From Leptolyngbyaceae cyanobacterium CSSed165cm_216 (GTDB lineage Bacteria; Cyanobacteriota; Cyanobacteriia; Phormidesmidales; Phormidesmidaceae): a stretch of 5,114 nt of DNA. The DNA lies in the NCBI GenBank assembly GCA_007135385.1, contig SLIY01000037.1, positions 1-5,114 on the forward strand. Reading direction: 5' to 3'. The position numbers and the translations under genes are program-made. Below, piece by piece: positions 1 through 4,840 of this stretch (within the stretch, counting starts at the first letter, position 1; each line of letters begins with the position of its first letter). The notes beneath the pieces were generated by a model. The model had not been told where the DNA came from. It was given only the letters and a program-made list of their open reading frames with translations, and searched no databases.

Positions 1-416
1 CCAATAAACCCGGAACGCTGTACTTGTCCATAGGAACCCCAGCAGCGAATTTGGCTTGTGGTCATCTCACCCAATCTCATTATAAGACTTTCCCAGGCGA
101 TTGTTCGAGGTGCCCATTAGGAATACTTGTCCTCGAAATCTGGAGTTGACAATCCTACCCTAGCGATAATTTCTCAGATTATTCGTCCACCAAAAACATA
201 AGTTGACTTTATGTTTTTGGGCATTTTTAAACGATAGGTCACTTACCGCAGCGAACTGTAACAACATGGCCGATGGCCGTCGCCCCTGATGTATGGCAAT
301 CCGACGCCCACTTTTGTGACCCTTGGTAGTTTATCGCTCCAAATGTGCATGCTATCGGGGGGATAAATCCGTACCCTTAAGAACATAAAGTGTTGCTTTT
401 TATACGACTTAAAACC
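1..416. other. Gene-free stretch upstream of the amylase
   Basis: I see no supportable coding region here on either strand. The only clear structure is the inverted repeat at 190-220, listed separately. A perfect TATAAT on the - strand (79-84) has no good -35. A TTGACA at 146-151 on the + strand has no -10 at a usual distance. ATGGCCG occurs twice in tandem at 266-279, but the ATG there opens only a 7-codon frame. The stretch probably holds the amylase promoter and leader, but I cannot place a promoter with confidence. Confidence 0.6.
190..220. repeat. 12-bp perfect inverted repeat, hairpin or operator candidate
   Basis: The arm CCAAAAACATAA (190-201) is perfectly complemented by TTATGTTTTTGG (209-220) around the 7-base centre GTTGACT. 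As RNA this would be a stable stem-loop. The + strand continues GGGCATTTTTAA, so it could be a terminator for a gene left of the window. The centre also contains TTGACT (203-208), which sits 17 bases before TTTAAA (226-231). That spacing suits a weak sigma-70 promoter, in which case the palindrome would straddle the -35 like an operator. The repeat is certain; its role is not. Confidence 0.6.
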
Positions 417-1952
417 ATGATGGCTATGGGAAAACTACTCATTAAGGTCTTTTCCGCGGCAGGACTATTAGGCTTGGCGTTGTCAGTGCTACCAATCGCC
501 AGCGGTTCATCGACTGATGTGATGCCTAGCCCTGCGGTGGATAGGGCTGAACTCACCACCCTTGTCCATTTGTTTGAGTGGACCTGGAACGACATTGCGG
601 CAGAGTGTGAAACCCATCTAGGCCCCCATGGCTTTAAGGGGGTACAAATTTCCCCACCCCAAGAACACATCGTTTTGCCCGACTATGGTTTTCCCTGGTG
701 GCAGCGCTACCAACCGATTAGCTACCAGCTGGAGAGTCGCAGCGGCACTCGGGAACAGCTGGCAGCGATGATTGCACGCTGTAACCAGGCTGGGGTGAAG
801 ATTTACGCTGACGCGGTGATCAATCACATGGCGGGGTTCGAGAGCGGCATTGGCAGTGCCGGTACCGAATTTACCAAGTATGAGTATCCGGGCCTTTACA
901 GTTGGGATGATTTTAACGATTGCCGTCAACCGGTGACAGACTACGGCGATGCCGAAAACGTTACCCAGTGCGAGCTGGTGGGCTTGGCCGACCTGGATAC
1001 CAGTTCTGAGCATGTCCAAGCCACCCTGGTTAATTACATGAGTGATCTGGTGGACTTGGGGGTCAGCGGCTTTCGGATTGATGCCGCCAAGCACATCCGG
1101 GCGAAGGAACTGGGGCAGATTATGGCTCGGCTGCGGGCCGCCCATCCCGACCAAGACCTGCTCATTTACCAGGAGGTGATCGACCCAGGTACCGAAGCCA
1201 TCCGTAAAGAGGAGTATTATGCCTACGGCCAGGTGCTGGATTTTGAGTATGGCCGGTTGGTGAGTGAAGCTTTTTTGGGTAAGGGAGGGCAAACCCTGGC
1301 CCAGCTCAAAACCCTGGGGGAAAGCTGGGGCCTGGCCCCCGATCATTTAGCAGTGGTGTTCATTGACAATCACGACAAACAGCGGGGCCATGGCGGTGGT
1401 GGTAACTACCTCACCCACCAGGATGATCACCTCTATGCCCTGGCCAATGTGTTTATGCTGGCCTTTCCCTATGGTCAGCCGAAGTTGATGTCCAGTTACG
1501 CCTTTGAGGATTCTGAACAGGGGCCTCCAGCTGACCTCGATGGGGTTACCCAACCTGTCTACAAAGATGGCCTTGCTCAGTGCTTTGCCGACTGGGTCTG
1601 TGAACACCGTTGGATGGCGATTACCAATATGGTGGGCTTTCGTAATGCCACCCAGCCCGTGGCTGACGTCACGGATTGGTGGAGCAACGGCGCAAATCAA
1701 ATTGCCTTTGGCCGAGGTGATCGCGGCTTTGTGGTCATCAACAACGAAGCCGAACCGCTGACCCGTACGTTTCAAACCCAGCTGCCCCAGGGGCGCTACT
1801 GCAATGTGGTGCAGGGTGCGCTGGTGCCCGCCAACGGGGCTAGCACCTGCGCCAATGGGGCCAGGGTGATTCAGGTGAATACCACTGGTCGATTTATCGC
1901 CACGGTTCCATCCGGTGATGCGATCGCGCTGCATGTCGGTGCCCAATTGTAG
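417..1952 (+). CDS. Secreted animal-type alpha-amylase (GH13, probably chloride-dependent)
   Basis: Endo-acting enzyme predicted to hydrolyse alpha-1,4-glucan links in starch or glycogen outside the cytoplasm. Numbering is from ATG 417 (511 residues). Residues 1-30 form a signal peptide: a basic start (MGKLLIK), a hydrophobic core and likely cleavage after ASG. All four GH13 motifs are present: DAVINH 132-137, GFRIDAAKH 218-226 with nucleophile D222, acid/base E253 in YQEV, and FIDNHD 315-320 with D320. The match is to the animal/Pseudoalteromonas group: QRGHGGGG loop, MSSY, CEHRW and a C-terminal all-beta domain ending in the YCNVV region. Predicted chloride ligands are R220, N318 and K356. 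The mature protein has eight cysteines (64, 122, 169, 185, 389, 395, 462, 478), which fit four disulfides. No starch-binding module is seen. A GTG at 390 and ATGs at 420 and 426 are in frame. I prefer 417-426 because GTG adds a second hydrophobic patch before the signal peptide. The family call is firm; chloride dependence is inferred. Confidence 0.95.
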   Translation: MMAMGKLLIKVFSAAGLLGLALSVLPIASGSSTDVMPSPAVDRAELTTLVHLFEWTWNDIAAECETHLGPHGFKGVQISPPQEHIVLPDYGFPWWQRYQPISYQLESRSGTREQLAAMIARCNQAGVKIYADAVINHMAGFESGIGSAGTEFTKYEYPGLYSWDDFNDCRQPVTDYGDAENVTQCELVGLADLDTSSEHVQATLVNYMSDLVDLGVSGFRIDAAKHIRAKELGQIMARLRAAHPDQDLLIYQEVIDPGTEAIRKEEYYAYGQVLDFEYGRLVSEAFLGKGGQTLAQLKTLGESWGLAPDHLAVVFIDNHDKQRGHGGGGNYLTHQDDHLYALANVFMLAFPYGQPKLMSSYAFEDSEQGPPADLDGVTQPVYKDGLAQCFADWVCEHRWMAITNMVGFRNATQPVADVTDWWSNGANQIAFGRGDRGFVVINNEAEPLTRTFQTQLPQGRYCNVVQGALVPANGASTCANGARVIQVNTTGRFIATVPSGDAIALHVGAQL

Positions 1953-1956
1953 AGAC

Positions 1957-2712
1957 CTACCAGGGCAAGCGATCGCCATCCCAGTTAAAAAACTCGCCGC
2001 TGTCGGCGGGGGTGAGGTTGTCCATCACCGTCATCAGTTGGGATACGGTGCGATTTACCGAAAATAGCTTTTCTGGCGGCACTCCCCGCTGAAACGGGTG
2101 GGACAGTCGGGTATCGGTGGTGCCGGGGTGCAGTAGGGCCAGAATGGTGTTGGGGCTTTTGCGGGCATACTCGATCGCGGCTGTTTTAAATAGCATATTC
2201 AGTGCCGCCTTCGAGGCCCGGTAGCCATACCAGCCCCCCAGTCGGTTGTCGCCAATGCTGCCAATTTTGGCTGACAGGGCCGCCAGAATGCTGGGCTGAT
2301 CGTGCTTTAGCAAAGGCAGGCAGTGCTTGGCCACCAACCCGGCACCGATGGTGTTGACCTCAAACGATCGCAGCAGTTGAGCCCGATCGATCTGTCGCAA
2401 ACTTTTTTCCGGTTGCAGCGGGCCATCATGCAGCCAGCCCACACAGTACACCACCCGATGCAGCTGGGGCGTGCGGCCCTGAATGGCCCTGATGGCGGCG
2501 GCCAGGGTGGCTTCGTCGGTGACATCCACAGCCAGGGGGGTCAGCCGAGGAACCTGCTCCGCCAGGGTCAGCAACCCCTGGGCCGAGGCGGGTTGGCGGT
2601 AGGTGCCATAGACCTGCTGAAACCGACCATCTTGCAAGAGCTGGTTGACAAAGCCCAGGCCAATGCCCTGACTGGCTCCGATCACCAGGGCGTTACCTAG
2701 TTCTTCTGCCAT
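1957..2712 (-). CDS. Short-chain dehydrogenase/reductase (SDR), C-factor-like
   Basis: Cytoplasmic NAD(P)H-dependent oxidoreductase with a Rossmann fold; 251 residues, a normal length for a classical SDR. The nucleotide-binding turn is GASQGIG at 12-18. This is followed by VDVTD at 62-66, the structural N120 in VNTIG, S152 in GSIGDN, and the active-site pair Y164/K168 in YRASK. HPGTTDT at 195-201 is the PG motif after the active site. The C-terminus ending in FNWDG...LPW resembles SDRs annotated as C-factor-like in cyanobacteria. The glycine motif begins with G rather than the usual T, and S152 lies 12 rather than 13 residues before Y164. Both are tolerated in this subgroup, as I recall it. 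The substrate cannot be read from the sequence. The gene lies 165 bp downstream of the VOC gene on the same strand and may be read from it or from its own promoter. It converges on the amylase gene with only 4 bases between stop codons. Confidence 0.92.
   Translation of the reverse strand: MAEELGNALVIGASQGIGLGFVNQLLQDGRFQQVYGTYRQPASAQGLLTLAEQVPRLTPLAVDVTDEATLAAAIRAIQGRTPQLHRVVYCVGWLHDGPLQPEKSLRQIDRAQLLRSFEVNTIGAGLVAKHCLPLLKHDQPSILAALSAKIGSIGDNRLGGWYGYRASKAALNMLFKTAAIEYARKSPNTILALLHPGTTDTRLSHPFQRGVPPEKLFSVNRTVSQLMTVMDNLTPADSGEFFNWDGDRLPW
1987..2008 (-). terminator. Terminator-like hairpin plus U tract inside the SDR 3' end
   Basis: Read on the - strand, CGCCG-ACAG-CGGCG (2008 down to 1995) is a 5-bp GC stem with a 4-base loop, followed by GA and then six T (1992-1987). 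That resembles a short intrinsic terminator, but it lies about 30 bases before the SDR stop codon, in codons for the DSGEFF region. The 4-base gap to the amylase gene leaves no room for a terminator between the two genes. The structure is visible; its function is a guess, and the coding constraint alone could produce it. Confidence 0.25.
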
Positions 2713-2877
2713 GCTGAACCCGTGAAGATAAAGAATGTCTCTATAAAATCTAATCCGAATCTAATCAGTGTGCTGGGTTTTGTCATGGCGACCGTCCTTG
2801 CCCGCGAGCCTTGGCCAATCTTGTTCAACTGATTAGTGGCTTGCCAAGCCATAGACGACAGCGCTGTCCCCGCCCGA
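2713..2877. other. Intergenic region between the VOC and SDR genes, with palindromes
   Basis: No gene is seen here. Besides the direct repeats near the SDR gene, it holds TGGCTTG-C-CAAGCCA (2837-2851), a 15-bp perfect odd palindrome, and GACAGCGCTGTC (2857-2868), a 12-bp perfect palindrome. Both lie just downstream of the VOC stop codon. Their centres are too tight for good hairpins and no T tract follows, so they are not convincing terminators. CTAATCAGT at 2761-2769 is repeated in inverted orientation at 2828-2836. Confidence 0.5.
2740..2766 (-). promoter_or_regulatory. Candidate SDR promoter with 9-bp direct repeats
   Basis: On the + strand AATCTAATC occurs at 2747-2755 and again at 2758-2766, giving a period of 11 bp (about one helical turn). 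Read on the - strand, the repeats (GATTAGATT twice) are followed one base later by TATAGA (2745-2740), a fair -10 about 28 bases before the SDR start codon. There is no recognisable -35, since the repeats occupy that place. Tandem 8-9 bp sites at 11-bp spacing are the usual layout for OmpR/PhoB-type response regulators. The sequence itself does not match a box I know, so the regulator is unknown. Confidence 0.35.
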
Positions 2878-3348
2878 TTAACTGGGGTCGCAGCGAATTT
2901 CCACCATAAAGCCATCTGGATCATAGAAGTAAACACCGCGACCGGTGGGGCGGGTGACCGGGCCATGGGCGATCGCAATGTCATTCTGCTGCAAGACCTC
3001 TAGCGCCTGGTCAAATTGGGTCGGGTCAATGTCAAAGGCCAGGTGGTAGGCCCGGGTGAAAGACTGCTCAGGATCTGGATCTGGCGGCTCTAGATCCGGG
3101 GCAAAAAACAAATCCAAAATGAGGCCGTCGGGGGTAACGAAATTGGCGACTTTGCCGCTGGCTACCAGGGGTTTTAGGGTGTCATCCACCTCGTCGCCCA
3201 TGAGTTCCCGCAGCCCCAGCAGACCACCATAAAACTGGCGCGAGGCGGCCATGTCTTTGACGTTCAGGGCAATATGGTGCACCCGACGCAGCTGTCCCAC
3301 GGCCAGGGTGGGTGTTGAGCGAGCGGGATTGACCTTTGCTGACATCAT
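2878..3348 (-). CDS. VOC/glyoxalase-fold protein
   Basis: Small cytoplasmic protein of the vicinal oxygen chelate superfamily (glyoxalase I, dioxygenases, bleomycin-resistance proteins); 156 residues from the ATG at 3348. Two beta-alpha-beta-beta-beta modules are visible. The first begins RVHHIALNVKDM (about 22-33) and includes ASRQFYGGLLGL; the second begins RAYHLAFDI (about 99-107). Candidate metal ligands are H25, D79 in LILDLF, H102 and E150 in MVEIRCD. The Asp replaces the Glu/Gln common in glyoxalase I, so a glyoxalase I activity should not be assumed. The conserved ending TGRGVYFYDPDGFMVEIRC resembles fosfomycin-resistance and dioxygenase-like members. GTG ATG ATG stand in a row at 3351-3343; GAGG lies 8 bases before the ATG at 3348, which decides my choice. 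A near-consensus promoter lies about 50 bases upstream. The substrate is unknown. Confidence 0.88.
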   Translation of the reverse strand: MMSAKVNPARSTPTLAVGQLRRVHHIALNVKDMAASRQFYGGLLGLRELMGDEVDDTLKPLVASGKVANFVTPDGLILDLFFAPDLEPPDPDPEQSFTRAYHLAFDIDPTQFDQALEVLQQNDIAIAHGPVTRPTGRGVYFYDPDGFMVEIRCDPS

Positions 3349-3397
3349 CACAACAGCCTCGGGTTAACGACAGGTTATGTCCAAACAATGGGAACTG

Positions 3398-3425
3398 ATT
3401 CTAGGGCATTGGTACAGTATGTCAA
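3398..3425 (-). promoter_or_regulatory. Sigma-70-type promoter of the VOC gene
   Basis: Read on the - strand, TTGACA (3425-3420) is separated by 16 bases from TAGAAT (3403-3398). That is a perfect -35 and a five-of-six -10 at near-ideal spacing, the best promoter in the window. Transcription would begin near 3391, about 43 bases before the ATG at 3348. The promoter faces away from the pseudouridine synthase gene, so the two genes share this divergent intergenic region. Confidence 0.65.
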
Positions 3426-3505
3426 GATCCCTGGTGGGAATTGTGCTGAAGCAGTTGGCAAGTAACTAAAATGTTAGAACATCTATATGCGCTCAAATCC
3501 TCGCC

Positions 3506-4438
3506 ATCGCTGACCAAACCCTAGAACTGACTGTCGAACAGGCTGATCCAGAACGGCTCGATCGCTGGCTTACGGCCCATGTCAAAGCTCTTTCCCGCAA
3601 TCGGATTCAAAAGTTGATTGACTGGGAATATGTGCACCTCAACGGCCAGTGCTGTACCAATAAGAAAGCCGCCGTGCAGGTGGGCGATCGCATCCACCTG
3701 ACCATTCCCGAACCGAAGCCCCTGGAGCTGACCCCAGAGGCGATTCCCCTCGACATTCTCTACGAGGACGAGCACCTGATTATTATCAATAAACCGGCGG
3801 GGTTGGTGGTCCACCCGGCCCCTGGCAACATGAGTGGCACCCTGGTGAATGCGGTGTTGGCCCACTGTGGTGACCAGTTATTAGGCATTGGCGGGGTGCA
3901 GCGCCCCGGCATTGTGCACCGGCTGGATAAAGATACCACCGGGGCAATTGTGGTGGCCAAAACGGACCTGGCCCACAGTGACTTGCAGGCCCAAATGAAG
4001 GCCAAAACCGCCCGCCGGGAATACCTGGGGATAGTGTACGGCGCGCCTAAGACCGACACTGGTACTATTGATGCCCCCCTGGGGCGGCACCCCGCCGATC
4101 GCAAGAAAAATGCCGTAGTGCCCCTAGAAAAAGGTCGCCATGCGGTCACCCACTGGCAGGTGGAAGAACGGCTGGGTAACTTTTCCCTGCTGCGGTTTCG
4201 GTTAGCAACCGGGCGCACCCACCAAATTCGGGTACATAGCGCCTATGTGGGCCACCCGATCGTGGGCGATCCCACCTATGGGTCGGGTCGGGATGTGGGG
4301 GTAAACCTGCCGGGGCAAGCACTCCATGCCCAGCGGTTAGAACTGCGGCACCCCGCCAGCGGGGAAAGGGTGGTGGCGATCGCGCCCTTGCCCGATCATT
4401 TCATCAAATTGCTGACGGTGCTGCGATCGCGAGTTTAA
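3506..4438 (+). CDS. rluD: 23S rRNA pseudouridine synthase, RluA/RluD type (no canonical start codon)
   Basis: Converts selected uridines of 23S rRNA to pseudouridine during ribosome maturation. The motif HRLDKDTTG matches the RluD branch of the RluA family, but which sites it modifies is inferred. Numbered from 3506 (310 residues), an S4 RNA-binding domain spans about 17-66 (ERLDRWL, LSRNRIQKLI, VGDRIHL). The catalytic domain follows, with INKPAGLVVHPAPG at 94-107, the catalytic D141, Y173 in REYLG, and RTHQIRVH at 237-244. The frame is open from 3470 to 4438, yet the first ATG/GTG/TTG in it is TTG 3614, which would cut the S4 domain in half. I place the start at ATC 3506 because ATG there would give MADQTLELTVEQ, a typical N-terminus. 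CTG 3527 is another candidate. No Shine-Dalgarno is visible before either. The body of the gene is intact and certain; the start is unresolved. Confidence 0.85.
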   Translation: MADQTLELTVEQADPERLDRWLTAHVKALSRNRIQKLIDWEYVHLNGQCCTNKKAAVQVGDRIHLTIPEPKPLELTPEAIPLDILYEDEHLIIINKPAGLVVHPAPGNMSGTLVNAVLAHCGDQLLGIGGVQRPGIVHRLDKDTTGAIVVAKTDLAHSDLQAQMKAKTARREYLGIVYGAPKTDTGTIDAPLGRHPADRKKNAVVPLEKGRHAVTHWQVEERLGNFSLLRFRLATGRTHQIRVHSAYVGHPIVGDPTYGSGRDVGVNLPGQALHAQRLELRHPASGERVVAIAPLPDHFIKLLTVLRSRV

Positions 4439-4449
4439 GGCCAAATGTC

Positions 4450-4481
4450 ACTGAATTCAGTCTGGGGATGCTACCCCCAGA
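4450..4481 (+). terminator. Hairpin and palindrome after rluD
   Basis: ACTGAATTCAGT (4450-4461) is a perfect 12-bp palindrome. It runs into TCTGGGG (4461-4467), which pairs with CCCCAGA (4475-4481) around a 7-base loop. The second is a stable GC-rich stem 23 bases after the rluD stop, but no T tract follows, so it is at best a weak or Rho-independent-like terminator. The palindrome is also placed where a VapB-type antitoxin often binds its own promoter. Both roles are guesses; the structures are certain. Confidence 0.35.
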
Positions 4482-4526
4482 TCCTCAAACTGAAGATGGC
4501 AAGAATTGGGTGAAGAAGCCGATTAA

Positions 4527-4537
4527 GAGGGGGAGAG
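4527..4537 (+). promoter_or_regulatory. Strong Shine-Dalgarno of the antitoxin
   Basis: The purine-rich run GAGGGGGAGAG ends 2 bases before ATG 4540, with GAGG 9 bases upstream of it. It is the strongest ribosome-binding site in the window and sets the antitoxin start at 4540 rather than at the in-frame ATG 4468, which lies in the loop of the preceding hairpin. Confidence 0.7.
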
Positions 4538-4539
4538 CC

Positions 4540-4785
4540 ATGATGGCAAGCATTAAGGTGCGACAGCGAGTGGGGCAAGATGGCATTTTGCATCTTGACA
4601 TTCCGGTCGGGTTAACTGACCGAGATGTAGAAGTGATGGTGATTTACCAGCCTGTCCAACGAGGAGCTACTGCTGCGCTGTCGTTGGAGGATTTTTATGG
4701 AATTTGTGCGGATGAACCGATTAGCGTCGATGACACGGGTATTGCAGATGCGCTAGATGATGAATTGGCTGGAGCGTTTGAGTAG
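4540..4785 (+). CDS. VapB-like antitoxin of a type II toxin-antitoxin pair (orphaned)
   Basis: 81-residue protein that would normally bind and silence a PIN-domain ribonuclease and repress its own operon. The N-terminal part (about 4-38, IKVRQRVGQDGILHLDIPVGL then VEVMVIYQP) is a predicted beta-strand module with an AbrB-like look. A short linker leads to an acidic C-terminus (about 48-81, LSLEDFYGICADEP through DDELAGAFE), the part expected to wrap the toxin. I recognise this as a cyanobacterial small-protein type commonly found before PIN-domain genes, from memory rather than a search. The context supports it: the next reading frame starts 2 bases after the stop with MRYLLDTDIC, a standard VapC N-terminus. 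That toxin is broken here, so the antitoxin has no cognate partner in this window. Two ATGs stand in tandem at 4540 and 4543; either fits the Shine-Dalgarno. Confidence 0.75.
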   Translation: MMASIKVRQRVGQDGILHLDIPVGLTDRDVEVMVIYQPVQRGATAALSLEDFYGICADEPISVDDTGIADALDDELAGAFE

Positions 4786-4787
4786 GG

Positions 4788-4840
4788 ATGCGATATCTAC
4801 TGGATACTGATATCTGCTGGATACTAATGTGTGTGTTGTG
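4788..4840 (+). pseudogene. VapC-type PIN-domain toxin remnant
   Basis: ATG 4788, two bases after the antitoxin stop, begins MRYLLDTDIC, the hallmark first beta strand of VapC ribonucleases; its Asp in LLDT is the first metal-binding acid. A 17-bp tandem duplication (4792-4825) then shifts the frame. The ATG frame continues as WILMCVLC and ends at TAG 4881-4883 after 31 codons with no PIN sequence. The second copy, in another frame, reads YLLDTNVCVV, also a standard VapC start, and then passes straight into MsrA sequence at 4841. Everything downstream of the first strand of the PIN domain, including the remaining acidic residues, is missing, so no toxin activity is expected. What remains is too short to classify further. 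Confidence 0.75.
4792..4825 (+). repeat. 17-bp tandem duplication in the toxin start
   Basis: GATATCTACTGGATACT (4792-4808) is followed immediately by GATATCTGCTGGATACT (4809-4825), identical in 16 of 17 positions. Because 17 is not a multiple of three, the duplication moves the toxin start codon out of frame with what follows. With one copy removed, the frame from ATG 4788 would run without a stop into msrA. Confidence 0.9.

Larger units (their letters stand above)
1920..4430. repeat. Six HIP1 octamers
   Basis: The palindrome GCGATCGC occurs at 1920-1927, 1969-1976, 2969-2976, 3684-3691, 4376-4383 and 4423-4430. This density is far above chance and is the signature of HIP1, which is abundant in many cyanobacterial genomes. 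All copies lie within genes, apart from the one at 1969 that covers the SDR 3' end. None falls in the first 1.9 kb or the last 0.68 kb. They are the main taxonomic evidence in the window. Confidence 0.9.

Noticed and set aside
1..65. A - strand frame starting at ATG 65-63 and open to the left edge (21 codons), near a perfect TATAAT
   Set aside because: The product matches nothing I know, there is no -35, and the -10 would leave a leader of only a few bases. Too short to support.
618..1346. Long - strand open frame inside the amylase gene
   Set aside because: It is a by-product of GC-rich coding sequence on the other strand; the translation shows no family features.
1347..1979. Second long - strand open frame across the amylase 3' half
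   Set aside because: Opposite-strand shadow of a gene with all catalytic motifs; no recognisable domain or ribosome-binding site.
3362..3377. GGTTA repeated at 11-bp spacing upstream of the VOC gene
   Set aside because: Only five bases per copy, lying downstream of a good promoter; easily chance.
3760..4218. - strand open frame inside rluD
   Set aside because: Shadow of a conserved pseudouridine synthase; its translation is rich in Arg, Pro and Ser as expected from a wrong frame.
3614..4438. rluD starting at TTG 3614
   Set aside because: It would remove the first half of a well-conserved S4 domain that is clearly encoded in the same open frame upstream.
4468..4539. Antitoxin starting at ATG 4468
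   Set aside because: The extra 24 residues lie in a hairpin and have no Shine-Dalgarno, whereas ATG 4540 has a very strong one and gives a typical N-terminus.
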